Below are positions 7,773 to 16,148 of a stretch of 34,905 nucleotides of DNA, piece after piece (the stretch's first letter is position 1; each line of letters starts with the position of its first letter). The notes beneath the pieces were generated by a model, which saw only the letters and a program-made list of their open reading frames with translations, did no database searches and was not told where the DNA came from. The DNA lies in the NCBI GenBank assembly GCA_904502055.1, contig CAJGDZ010000002.1, forward strand, positions 1 through 34,905, given 5' to 3'. Origin of the DNA: an uncultured Clostridia bacterium. Its GTDB lineage: Bacteria; Bacillota; Clostridia; Oscillospirales; CAG-272. The position numbers and the translations under genes are program-made.

Positions 7773-9142
7773 AGATCGTTGTGTGTATAAGACAGGGGCT
7801 TGACGGCGAGCTGGGGCCATTTGACGCATCGGCATACGAGGCGGCGCTCTCGGTGGAAAACGCCGAGGTCACGCTTTTGACCATGGCTTCCGCGGCCTCT
7901 CTGGATTTTCTGAGAGGGCTTACGCGCCTTGGTGCCGGGCGCGCCATTCTGTTGTCGGACAAGGCGTTTGCGGGGGCGGACACGCTGGCAACGGCGTATG
8001 CGCTTAGCCGTGCAATTCGGCGGCTTTCGCCCGATTATGTGTTTTGCGGCAGACAGACGCTCATTGGCGACACCGCGCAAACGCCGCCTATGCTGGCAGA
8101 AATGCTGGGCTTTGATTTTATCACCGAGGCGATGACCGTTCGCAGTACCCTCGGGGAGGGGCTGGTCTGTACGTCGCGCCGCGGCGAGAGATGTGCGGCA
8201 CCGGGAACGCTGATCGCGCTTGAGCGGAGCTACACGCTTCGTCTTCCGCGCCTTCGCTCCAAGACCGCAGAGCCCGAGATTTGGAGCGCGGCAGACGTGA
8301 CGGCCGATCCGCAAAAATGCGGGCTTGTCGGCTCACCGACGCGCGTTCTGGCCAGCTTTGAAAACCAATCGGGCAAGCGCAAATGTACCTTTGTGCGCCG
8401 CGAGGAGCTGGCGGACGTGATATCCCGTGCGCTGACGGCACAGCGGCAAAAGGCCGCGCCGACCGACGAGATGTCACGGGAAAGGCTGGGAAAGGTTCTC
8501 TCGGTCGGAGAAGCACCGCGCGGCTTTGCCGAGGCGGTGAGTGACAACGTCATAGAGGTCGCACCCACCGATGCCGATACGCTTGCCGGGTGCATTCTTG
8601 CACAGGATTCCGACGCGGTGATATGGGGGAGCGATGCGCGTTCCAAAGAGCTGGCGGCACGCGTGGCCGCGCGGCTTTCGCTTGGGCTTTGTGCCGACTG
8701 TACCCACCTTGCGGTGGAGGAGGGAGCGCTTGCGATGTACCGCCCTGCGCTGTCGGGAAGCGTGATTGCCAAGATCAAGAGCCTGACACGGCCGTCCATG
8801 GCAACCGTTCGCACCGAAAAGGGCGACGTGGGGGACGTGATCGTGGCGGCCGGCTTTGGTGTGAGGGAGCAGCTGGATCGTGTGAAGGAATTTGCCGACT
8901 CGCTCGGCGCCACGCTTTGCGCCTCGCGCAAGCTTGTGGACGGCGGCTTTGCCCCATACGAGCGGCAGGTGGGACTTACCGGCAGCCGTGTGGCACCGCC
9001 GGTCTACGTGGCCGTCGGCATTTCGGGCGCAGTTCATCACATTGTGGGAATGGAGCGCTCGGGCGTGGTCATTGCCATCAATCCCGACAAAAACGCGCCC
9101 ATTTTTGAATATGCAGATTACGGTATCGTGGATACCTTTTGA
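7769..9142 (+). CDS. Fused electron-transfer flavoprotein, EtfB-EtfA in one chain
   Basis: A 457-residue protein that carries both ETF subunits. Residues 1 to about 200 are EtfB-like: MKIVVCIRQ, PFDASAYEAAL, LGAGRAILLSDKAFAGADTLATAYALS, and GRQTLIGDTAQTPPMLAEMLG. From about 235 onward it is EtfA-like: ARSKELAARVAARL, then the C-terminal FAD site with LCASRKLVDGG, QVGLTGSRV, GISGAVHHIVGM and INPDKNAPIFEYADYGIV. It ends at GIVDTF, so the usual last 30 or so residues of EtfA are missing. The fused length is shorter than the roughly 580 residues of separate subunits. It probably accepts electrons from the FAD oxidase/Fe-S pair encoded at 1185-3726. The start at 7769 overlaps the preceding stop by 4 bases. 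Confidence 0.87.
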   Translation: MKIVVCIRQGLDGELGPFDASAYEAALSVENAEVTLLTMASAASLDFLRGLTRLGAGRAILLSDKAFAGADTLATAYALSRAIRRLSPDYVFCGRQTLIGDTAQTPPMLAEMLGFDFITEAMTVRSTLGEGLVCTSRRGERCAAPGTLIALERSYTLRLPRLRSKTAEPEIWSAADVTADPQKCGLVGSPTRVLASFENQSGKRKCTFVRREELADVISRALTAQRQKAAPTDEMSRERLGKVLSVGEAPRGFAEAVSDNVIEVAPTDADTLAGCILAQDSDAVIWGSDARSKELAARVAARLSLGLCADCTHLAVEEGALAMYRPALSGSVIAKIKSLTRPSMATVRTEKGDVGDVIVAAGFGVREQLDRVKEFADSLGATLCASRKLVDGGFAPYERQVGLTGSRVAPPVYVAVGISGAVHHIVGMERSGVVIAINPDKNAPIFEYADYGIVDTF

Positions 9143-9156
9143 AAAGGAGAAAAGCT

Positions 9157-10557
9157 ATGCTGAATTATGAGGTTAAAATCGGACTTGTGGCTATGCGCCG
9201 CAATGCCACAGACCGCCCGCGCGGCACGTTTCTTACCTGGTACTCCGCCGAGCAGAGAGGAGAGCGCTTCGTTAAGTACATCGAGGAGAATTTTGCCACC
9301 GACAAGGTCAGCTTTGTGGACAACAAGGGCATTGGCATTCGCGACCTTGTGTTTGACGACAAGAGCGCGGCCGAGGTCATCGAGCGCTTCAAGACCGAGA
9401 AGGTCGATGCGGTGATGATCATCAACTGCAACTTCGGCAACGAGGAGGCGGCGGCAGACATTGCCAAGGCACTCGGAAAGCCCGTGCTTCTGTGGGCACC
9501 GCTTGACGATGAGTATTACGTGGACGGTATGCGCCCGACCGACTCGCAGTGCGGTCTGTTCGGCGTTTCCCGTCAGTTCCAGAGATATCACATCCCGTTC
9601 TCGCATCTGCCTTGCTGCCGCGTGGAGTCGGATGAGTTCCGTGAGGGCTTTGAGCGCTTTGTGAGGGTGGCCTGTATGGTCAAGAATTTCACGGGACTCC
9701 GCATCGGTCAGATCGGCTCGCGTCCTACGCCCTTTTTCTCGGTCATCTGGAACGAGGGAGATCTGATGGAGCAGTTCGGCATTCGCATCGTCGCGCTCAA
9801 CTTCGCGATGGTTGAGCAGAGAATGAAGGCCGCGCCCGAGCTGTATGCCGACGAGATCGCCGAGTACGAGAAGTACTTTACCTATAATTATAAATCGGAC
9901 GAGCTGACGCCCAAGTATATAAGGCCGATGGCCACGCTGGCGGCGGTGTATAAGCATCTGTTTGATGAATTTGATCTGGATGTGATCTCCGCCGAGTGCT
10001 GGACGGCAACGCCTCTTATGTTTGACGGCCTTGCGCCCTGTGCGGTCTACGGACTTCTCAATGATCTTGGGTATATGGTCTCCTGCGAGAGCGATATGCA
10101 CTGCGCGATGACCATGGCGCTTCTGAAGTGTGCTACCTTAGGCGAGGGCAAGCCGCTCTTTGGCGAGTTTACTGTCCGTCATCCCGAAAACAAGAACGCC
10201 GAGCTTCTTTGGCATTGCGGTCCGTTCCCGCTTTCTGAAAAAGCACCCGACAGCACGGCGCGTCTGGTCAACCAGCGTGAGTGGTTCCGTGCCAAGGATG
10301 GGGAGTACACGGTGGCGCGTATCGACCGCGAGACGGGCGGACGCTACGTCATTCTTCCGCTGACCTGCAAGACAACGGAAGGACCGCAGACCCACGGCAC
10401 GTATATCTGGGGTGAGTTTGAGGATCTTCAGGCGGTTGAGGACAAGCTGATCGACGGCCCGTACATTCACCATTTCGTCGAAATGGCGGGAGATTACACC
10501 GGGGAGCTCCGGGAGTTCTGCAAGTATTTCCCCAATTTGCACGTAGACATGGTCTAA
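9157..10557 (+). CDS. L-fucose/L-arabinose isomerase-like protein
   Basis: A 466-residue protein resembling the FucI/AraA superfamily of metal-dependent aldose-ketose isomerases. Probable metal and active-site residues are Glu280 (SAECW), the Glu311-Asp313-His315 cluster (CESDMHCAM) and His353 (HCGPFP). The family converts aldoses such as L-fucose and L-arabinose to ketoses, which would suit the FGGY kinase in the same operon. Several clostridial members of this family have no assigned substrate. AAGGAG at 9144-9149 supports the start at 9157, 14 bases after the ETF stop. It is the last gene of the operon. Confidence 0.82.
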   Translation: MLNYEVKIGLVAMRRNATDRPRGTFLTWYSAEQRGERFVKYIEENFATDKVSFVDNKGIGIRDLVFDDKSAAEVIERFKTEKVDAVMIINCNFGNEEAAADIAKALGKPVLLWAPLDDEYYVDGMRPTDSQCGLFGVSRQFQRYHIPFSHLPCCRVESDEFREGFERFVRVACMVKNFTGLRIGQIGSRPTPFFSVIWNEGDLMEQFGIRIVALNFAMVEQRMKAAPELYADEIAEYEKYFTYNYKSDELTPKYIRPMATLAAVYKHLFDEFDLDVISAECWTATPLMFDGLAPCAVYGLLNDLGYMVSCESDMHCAMTMALLKCATLGEGKPLFGEFTVRHPENKNAELLWHCGPFPLSEKAPDSTARLVNQREWFRAKDGEYTVARIDRETGGRYVILPLTCKTTEGPQTHGTYIWGEFEDLQAVEDKLIDGPYIHHFVEMAGDYTGELREFCKYFPNLHVDMV

Positions 10558-10570
10558 ATAAGAATGACAG

Positions 10571-10608
10571 GCGGTGGTTTTGGGCAAATTATTGACAAAA
10601 GCCACCGC
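10571..10608. repeat. Inverted repeat after the operon, overlapping the next promoter
   Basis: GCGGTGGTTTTG (10571-10582) pairs with CAAAA-G-CCACCGC (10596-10608), leaving one bulged G. The hairpin lies 14 bases after the operon's last stop but has no T-tract. Its right arm includes part of the -35 hexamer of the following transporter promoter. It could be a weak operon terminator or an operator. Confidence 0.5.
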
Positions 10609-10620
10609 TTGTGGTACAAT
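10592..10620 (+). promoter_or_regulatory. Promoter of the AEC transporter gene
   Basis: TTGACA (10592-10597) is followed after 17 bases by TACAAT (10615-10620). The start codon at 10655 follows after 34 bases, with GGGGAT as ribosome site. Confidence 0.8.
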
Positions 10621-10654
10621 GGAGCCGTTATTTTTGGTATTTGGGGATATAGAA

Positions 10655-11623
10655 ATGAATTTGTTTGCACCGATCTTAAATCAAATGATCTTCCTGTTTG
10701 CCTTTATCGTGATCGGCTTTGTCCTGGCGCGCGGAAATTTTGTTCCCGAAAATTCTGCGGCAGTGCTTTCCAAGTTGGAGAGCTTTGTGTTTGTGCCGGC
10801 GCTGGTGATGGGCACCTTCATCAAAAACTGCAACGTGGACGTGCTGGATACCATGTGGAAGATCCTTGTATTGGGAGGCGGCAGCGTGCTGGTTTGCATC
10901 CTGCTTGCCATTCCGCTCTCAAAGCTTTGCTTTAAGGAAGCCTATCTTCGCAAAATGGCGACCTACGGCCTTGCCTTTTCCAACTTTGGTTTTATGGGAA
11001 ACGCCATCGTGCTCGGCGTGTTCGGCGAGGCGATGTTCTTTGAGTACACCGTGTTCACGCTGCCTTTCTGGGCGGCGATCTACGCCTGGGGCGCGCCCGT
11101 GCTTCTCATTGCCGGGGCCTCGGGTGACGAGAGAAAAATTCCGCTTGGCGAGAGGCTGAAGTCCTTTATAAATCCCATGCTGATCGGTATGGTGATCGGA
11201 CTTGTGATCGGCCTTTCGGGGCTGAAGCTTCCGGGAGCGGTCATCTCGGTGATCGACGTGGCAGGTGACTGTATGTCGCCTGTGGCCATGCTTCTGACGG
11301 GTATGACCATCGGACGCCTGGACGTTTTGGCACTGTTGCGAAAGGGAAGACTGTACCTGACAACGGCGGTAAAGCTTTTGATCTATCCGTTGGTCTTTTT
11401 CGGTATCTTCTTGCTTTTGCCCAAAAATTCCTTCTTTACCGACACCTTTTTCAAGTGCGCTATGTGTGTGGCGTCGATGCCCATGGGTCTTAACACCATC
11501 GTCATTCCGGCGGCGTACGGTAAGGATACCACCGATGCGGCGGGTCTGGCGCTGGTTTCGCACGTGCTGTCCATTCTCACCATTCCACTGGCCTTTATGC
11601 TGCTTCAGAAATTTATCCTATAA
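10655..11623 (+). CDS. AEC-family transporter (auxin efflux carrier-type permease)
   Basis: A 322-residue integral membrane protein with about ten hydrophobic segments in two five-helix halves. It contains family-typical features: the N-terminal PILNQMIFLFAFIVIGFVLARG, an N-F-G-F-M-G-N-A motif in the first half, and AAYGKDTTDAAGLALVSHVLSILTIPL near the C-terminus. Bacterial AEC members transport small organic acids such as malate or malonate. The start at 10655 is chosen because it follows the promoter; a longer frame from 10574 would begin upstream of the -35 box. It has its own promoter but lies directly behind the catabolic operon, so export or import of an acidic product of that pathway is possible. 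This link is inference. Confidence 0.85.
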   Translation: MNLFAPILNQMIFLFAFIVIGFVLARGNFVPENSAAVLSKLESFVFVPALVMGTFIKNCNVDVLDTMWKILVLGGGSVLVCILLAIPLSKLCFKEAYLRKMATYGLAFSNFGFMGNAIVLGVFGEAMFFEYTVFTLPFWAAIYAWGAPVLLIAGASGDERKIPLGERLKSFINPMLIGMVIGLVIGLSGLKLPGAVISVIDVAGDCMSPVAMLLTGMTIGRLDVLALLRKGRLYLTTAVKLLIYPLVFFGIFLLLPKNSFFTDTFFKCAMCVASMPMGLNTIVIPAAYGKDTTDAAGLALVSHVLSILTIPLAFMLLQKFIL

Positions 11624-11627
11624 AGCG

Positions 11628-11659
11628 AAAAGAGCTGAGTCGTTGACTCAGCTCTTTTT
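11628..11659. terminator. Bidirectional Rho-independent terminator
   Basis: AGAGCTGAGTC (11631-11641) and GACTCAGCTCT (11645-11655) form a perfect stem with loop GTT, extended by A/T pairs into flanking A and T runs on both sides. It serves the AEC gene and the convergent hydrolase gene, whose stop codon lies inside the stem. Confidence 0.88.
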
Positions 11660-13126
11660 GACACCACCGGTAAAGCCGTGGTAATCCTTTAAGAAGAATT
11701 GCGCGTTTTTGTGCATAGAGAGCGCAAGCGCATCCCCCTTGAAGGCAAGCGTTATTGTTAGATTTCCCACGGAATTGTCGATGATGTTGCATCGGATCGC
11801 GAATGTTGTATCTTCTACCCATGCACCGCTGTTAACGGTGCGGAATTCCCGTCCCGACGGTTCTCCGAGAACATCGCCATAAAAGTGGGTTTCGGGAAAG
11901 GTGGAGAGAAGGTTTTTGCCGATGCCGAACCGGATTTTCTTCTCGCCTCGCGCGTTTTGATAGGTGAATGTTCCTTCGTCCCCGGCAAGGGAAAGCGAGA
12001 GCTCGTCAATCCCCATCGCATTGTTCTCCATGCGGTAGATCACGCCGCTGATTCTCTCAGCAAGAGGAGAGGCGGACTTACCCACAACGCTGGGAAGCGT
12101 AAGATTTTGACAGCGGGCGAGCAGATTTGGATAGATATTCGGGTCGCTGTCCGTTTCGGTATCGAGTTTTTCGATGATCTCCGTCCAAAGCCTATGAAAG
12201 ATCAGCGCTTTGCTGTCGCTTCGCCCTTGTGTGTCGGCGGTGCAGACAAATACAAGATTCTTGTCGGGAAGACAGACTGAGATTTGACCGCCGGCTCCCA
12301 ACATACAGAACGCATTGTCACGAAGAATCCAAAATTGATAACCGTAGCCGCATCGCCAAGGCTCATTTGCCCCTTCGGGGTTGTTGTTGACCTGCTTGGC
12401 GGTGGCTTCCCTCAGGTATTTCTCGGAAATCAGCCGTTTTCCGTTCCATACGCCGCCATTCAGTAAAAACTGGGAGAATTTGGCGAAGTCACGCGTGCTC
12501 AGAAGAAGGGCGGAGCCTGCCCACGCTTCGCGGTCGGGACCGAGAAGACAACGGGATTCTTTGGAAACTTCAAGCTCGCAGAGGATCTCCTCGCGCAGAA
12601 ATTCGTAGAAATATTTTCCCGTGATTCGCCGAACGATCGCACCAAGAACATAGGTGCCACAGCTGTCATAGTTGAAGATCGTACCTGCGGGGTGGTCGGG
12701 TTGCGTGTGGAAATAGGACGCTAGCCAGTTCTTTCCCCGGATATCGGGGTCTCCGTAGGTCGATTGGCTGAAGGGAGTAGTCATTCGGAGAAGGTCGCGC
12801 ACCGTCGTTTCCTTCACATACGGGTGTGTAGCTTCGCTTACGAGATCGGGGAAAAATTTCACGATCTTATCGTGGAGTGAGAGCTGTCCTCGATCGATCA
12901 GAAGTCCGATGGCAATCGAAACAAAGGATTTGGTGGCGGAATACAGGCGATGTGTCTCATCTTGACGGTTGGGCGCCCAGTAAGCTTCAAGAGCAACCTT
13001 TCCGTATCGGAGGATCATACAGCTGTGAAACGGAAGTCCGCTTTCTTCCAAGGCGTCTAAAAGACGGTTGATGCTTTTGGCGGAAATTCCGACCTCGTTT
13101 GGATTTACGGAAATAAAGTCCTTCAT
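11648..13126 (-). CDS. Beta-lactamase-fold serine hydrolase (class C / EstB type)
   Basis: A 492-residue protein. The SxxK nucleophile motif is at 63-66 (SATK), followed by SFVSIAIGLLIDRGQLSLHDKI. A Tyr-containing second motif is seen near 153-155 (YDS, where the family usually has YxN), and a GAGGQISVCLPDKNL segment stands in for the third motif. The C-terminal ~130 residues form an extra domain. There is no signal peptide, so it is probably a cytosolic esterase or amidase rather than a resistance enzyme. It is coupled to the upstream beta-helix gene by an ATGA overlap and has AGGAG before its start. A role in de-esterifying an imported glycan fragment is inference from this coupling. Confidence 0.83.
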   Translation of the reverse strand: MKDFISVNPNEVGISAKSINRLLDALEESGLPFHSCMILRYGKVALEAYWAPNRQDETHRLYSATKSFVSIAIGLLIDRGQLSLHDKIVKFFPDLVSEATHPYVKETTVRDLLRMTTPFSQSTYGDPDIRGKNWLASYFHTQPDHPAGTIFNYDSCGTYVLGAIVRRITGKYFYEFLREEILCELEVSKESRCLLGPDREAWAGSALLLSTRDFAKFSQFLLNGGVWNGKRLISEKYLREATAKQVNNNPEGANEPWRCGYGYQFWILRDNAFCMLGAGGQISVCLPDKNLVFVCTADTQGRSDSKALIFHRLWTEIIEKLDTETDSDPNIYPNLLARCQNLTLPSVVGKSASPLAERISGVIYRMENNAMGIDELSLSLAGDEGTFTYQNARGEKKIRFGIGKNLLSTFPETHFYGDVLGEPSGREFRTVNSGAWVEDTTFAIRCNIIDNSVGNLTITLAFKGDALALSMHKNAQFFLKDYHGFTGGVKKS

Positions 13127-15045
13127 ATTTTCTCCTTCAGAAAGTCCCAGGAAGGCTCAAGTCCTGCGCGGGAGGCAAGTGACGTGGGAAAGTCGACATC
13201 GCCCGGTTTTTTGTTCAGAATGTTATCCACGAAGCAAACGTCCTTATATCCGTCATCGATCTGGTTGTGGTAATGAAGCGGAATTGCCACGTCATGCAAA
13301 AGGTTGCCGCAGACATCGATGCCTCGACAGCCTTCGTCAAGATAAATACCGCCCGGTGTTCCGTGGCGCTTGGAAAACTGTGAGATGGCGGGGTCATGCA
13401 GGTTTTCCACGCCATAGCCGGCGATCGAAACACCGCCGTAGCCGTCGCCGGTGTAGCCTGAGCTTTCGTGGATATAGTTTCCCTCGATTTTTGTGCCGTT
13501 CATACAGCCAAGGGCATAGATCGCGCCGCCGTCGCTGAGGCTCATCATACAGCGACAGATGTGGTTGTACGAGATGATATTTCGCATACATACCGACGGT
13601 TCGGTCCATGGAGTAGGAAGCTTCGGCCCGGTGGAAATGTCCGATTCTCCCCAGCCCCAGCCGATGCTGATGGCGCTGTAGGGTACGTCGCAGATCTCGT
13701 TGTGCGAAATTTCCACGTCCTGCACGTAGCCGGCGATGATGGCGACCGAGCCGCGAAGCTCGCGTCCGATGTCGTGAATGTAGTTGTTGGCAATCAAGAT
13801 GGCGCGTACAATCTCGCGTGTGTCCTTCGGGTGGTGTGCACGTTCAAGGTAGAAGTCGCCCAAAATGACGGCGTTGCCGCCAATCTCATAAAAGTGATTG
13901 CCTACCGTTCGGCAATCCTCGGCACCAAACTCGAACTGAAGTCCGCCCGTGCCAAGCTGGGTAAACGTACAATTCTCAAAGTTTACGTCCTTGGCGGCAA
14001 GCACACGTATGGCGGAAATAACCTTCTGACAGTCAGCTTCAAAGGGTTTTTCCAACAAAAGTTCCTTTGGAGGTTCGGTGAATTTCATTTGATTGGCTTG
14101 AATTTCGGGTACGCCGTATTTGTGAGGGAAGAGCCAACCGGTGTGCATGAAACGAAGATTTTTGAAGGTGAGGTGGCGGACAGGCTCAGAAAGGGCACCG
14201 CAGATTTCAAAGAGCTGTTCGGTATGCGGAAGCACGATCTCGTGATTTTCGGGGGCGTCGCCGTCTTCCAGACCTACATACAGCATGCGTTCGGTACGGT
14301 CGAAGTACCATTCAAGGGGCTTCCCGAGAAGCTCAAACACGTTTTCGATATAGCTCGGGCAGCTACCGATCTGTACGCCCTCGGCAAAGCGTGCCGAGTG
14401 GAAGGCAGGCTCCTTCGGCTTGATATACAGGCGTCCGTCGGGCAAGGATTGCACGCTCTCTACGGGCACGACACGGTGTACCCAGCCCACCTCAAAAACC
14501 ATTTCCAAATCGCTTACGTTTTTGTAATTGGCAATTTCGGTATGTGTGGTGGCAATGCCGCTATAGTCAATGGCTTCGGCGTCCACGCGCCCTGTGAAGA
14601 ATTTTATAGTTTTTTCTTGCTCACCGGGGAGATAAGAAAACTCATAGTCGGGTGCCTCAAGCACGTCCCATTTGTGGGGCTTACGGTAGGGCGTGGTTGG
14701 GCGTTTTGCGGTTTTGCCGTCGATGTAAAGGTTGCGTGTATATTCGACCTCGGGTAGCTGGACGCGCCAGAGGTTGTCGTGAAAATGGGTAAAGCCCGTA
14801 AGACGCATACCGCCCGAAAAGCCGCTGTTCCCGTCTGCGCCTTCAATAAAAATCGGGTGATCGGGTGAGGGAAGCATCGAGGGATTTATTTTCATAGGCT
14901 CTCGCATGGGCAAAAGTCCTTGCACACAAAGGCGAATGGCTTCTCCCGTTTCCAACTCGTTTTCGGTGGCCTTGATGGCAAAAAGTGCATCCTCAAGTGT
15001 GCGAAAAGCCCCCGTTAAGGTTTCACTGACAATATATTCTCTCAT
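13123..15045 (-). CDS. Right-handed beta-helix protein, probable glycoside hydrolase (GH141-like)
   Basis: A 640-residue protein. The N-terminal part contains LWRVQLPEVEYTRNLYIDGKTAKRPTTPYRK, which resembles the conserved start region of beta-helix glycosidases such as GH141 (typically LYVNGxRAxRAR). The rest shows repeated short strands with stacked Asn/Asp, for example NFENCTFTQLGTGGL, ANNYIHDIGRE, ISHNEICDVPYSAISIGWGWG, and ISYNHICRCMMSLSDGGAIYALG. This is characteristic of a parallel beta-helix. No signal peptide is visible. Family members act on complex plant or host glycans; the substrate here is unknown. AAAGGA precedes the start. It is the first gene of a two-gene operon with the hydrolase at 11648. 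Confidence 0.8.
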   Translation of the reverse strand: MREYIVSETLTGAFRTLEDALFAIKATENELETGEAIRLCVQGLLPMREPMKINPSMLPSPDHPIFIEGADGNSGFSGGMRLTGFTHFHDNLWRVQLPEVEYTRNLYIDGKTAKRPTTPYRKPHKWDVLEAPDYEFSYLPGEQEKTIKFFTGRVDAEAIDYSGIATTHTEIANYKNVSDLEMVFEVGWVHRVVPVESVQSLPDGRLYIKPKEPAFHSARFAEGVQIGSCPSYIENVFELLGKPLEWYFDRTERMLYVGLEDGDAPENHEIVLPHTEQLFEICGALSEPVRHLTFKNLRFMHTGWLFPHKYGVPEIQANQMKFTEPPKELLLEKPFEADCQKVISAIRVLAAKDVNFENCTFTQLGTGGLQFEFGAEDCRTVGNHFYEIGGNAVILGDFYLERAHHPKDTREIVRAILIANNYIHDIGRELRGSVAIIAGYVQDVEISHNEICDVPYSAISIGWGWGESDISTGPKLPTPWTEPSVCMRNIISYNHICRCMMSLSDGGAIYALGCMNGTKIEGNYIHESSGYTGDGYGGVSIAGYGVENLHDPAISQFSKRHGTPGGIYLDEGCRGIDVCGNLLHDVAIPLHYHNQIDDGYKDVCFVDNILNKKPGDVDFPTSLASRAGLEPSWDFLKEKI

Positions 15046-15139
15046 AGGTATTCCTTTCGGTTGATTTCTTCTCTTAATTGTAAAGAATTTTTCTGTGGTA
15101 AAGTTTTACGAAACCAAACAAAAATATAATAAAATCAAG

Positions 15140-15155
15140 ATGTAAAGGCTTACAT
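15140..15155. promoter_or_regulatory. LacI/CcpA (cre)-like operator
   Basis: ATGTAA and TTACAT form a 6-base inverted repeat with a 4-base spacer. Read on the minus strand, the core TGTAAGCCTTTACA differs from a typical cre-like TGTAAGCGTTTACA at one central base. It lies about 95 bases before the start of the beta-helix gene. No convincing -35/-10 pair was found beside it; the 149-base gap 15046-15194 is otherwise A/T-rich and holds no gene. Confidence 0.4.
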
Positions 15156-15194
15156 TTCTTTTCTTTCCTATGTGAAATATAAAAAATCAAATCT

Positions 15195-16148
15195 TTATTT
15201 GTGGATTTCGATTTTGATGTCACCGGTGTCGGTGGTAATCTCGCATTTGCCGCCCAAGGAGGTTTTGGGTACACTTACGCGACCCGTATCGGTGCTTGCG
15301 ATAAAGATCTTGTCGGTGAGGAGAGTTCCCGTAATGTCGCCGGTGTCGGTGGTGATCGAAAGAGCGGCGGCGTCGCAGGCGTCAAAGCTCACGTCGCCCG
15401 TGCTTCGCTCGATCGAGAAGTCTCCCGAAGCGATCACGCGCCTAAGGATCAGATCGCCGGTATTTCCGCTTGAGGTCAGGCTTTGACATGAAACGTCGGT
15501 CAAAACCGCCCTTCCCGTGCTGACGCGGGTGGTGACGCCCCCGTTGCAGGTTACGAAGTGTACCGCAATCCGTCCCGTAGTGACCGTGAGGTCAAGAAGA
15601 TCGGTATGAACCTCTTTTACGCGAATTGTGCCCGTTCCGGTTTTTAGCTTAAGCAGCTCTGCTGCCGGCGCGAGGCAGGTTATACCGCCCGTGGTGACCG
15701 AGGCATTGATGTTTTTAAAGCAAAAATTCTTGGGAATCATAACGCCGCCGGTATGCCCTGTAATTTCGAGGTTGCCGTATTCCGCATTTGGCAAATAGAC
15801 TGTGATCCCCGGCGTTTCGAAATTTACGCCGATATGCTCGTACCACTTTTTCTCGTTGTTTACACGAATCGTAAGCGTGCCGTTTTCAACCGTGATGGTA
15901 TGCTTTGCCGTGGCTTCCTCGTAGCATTCTACACGAGCCACGCCGTCCTCGGACGGCAGAAGACGAAACTGCGCGGTATCGATGTCAACGAGAATGTTTT
16001 GGAATTCTTCGTCGATCTGTGTGACGTTGGTTTCATATGTGGTGGTGCTCAGCGCCTTGAAATCCCAATGATTGGCCGCCATAACCGTGACAAAAAGGAC
16101 AAGTCCGAGAAGGACGAGAGCAATTCCTAAAATCAGCCATACATTCAT
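15195..16148 (-). CDS. DUF4097-family membrane-anchored beta-repeat protein
   Basis: A 317-residue protein with one N-terminal membrane segment (about residues 3-26). A long beta-rich domain follows, made of repeated short motifs: HTGGV, TTGGI, GTGTI, TTGRI, STGRA, NTGDL, STGDV, DTGDI, DTGRV and DTGDI. This pattern is typical of DUF4097 proteins, thought to form a beta-solenoid outside the membrane. The biochemical role of the family is not established. It is the third gene of a PadR-DUF1700-DUF4097 cassette, starting inside the preceding stop (ATGA), with AAGGAG upstream. Such cassettes recur in Firmicutes and are often linked to envelope stress. Confidence 0.85.
   Translation of the reverse strand: MNVWLILGIALVLLGLVLFVTVMAANHWDFKALSTTTYETNVTQIDEEFQNILVDIDTAQFRLLPSEDGVARVECYEEATAKHTITVENGTLTIRVNNEKKWYEHIGVNFETPGITVYLPNAEYGNLEITGHTGGVMIPKNFCFKNINASVTTGGITCLAPAAELLKLKTGTGTIRVKEVHTDLLDLTVTTGRIAVHFVTCNGGVTTRVSTGRAVLTDVSCQSLTSSGNTGDLILRRVIASGDFSIERSTGDVSFDACDAAALSITTDTGDITGTLLTDKIFIASTDTGRVSVPKTSLGGKCEITTDTGDIKIEIHK

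Noticed and set aside
11648..13126. Antibiotic-resistance beta-lactamase
   Set aside because: There is no signal peptide, the second motif is YDS instead of YxN, and the gene is coupled to a glycan-active protein. A cytosolic esterase-like role is more plausible.
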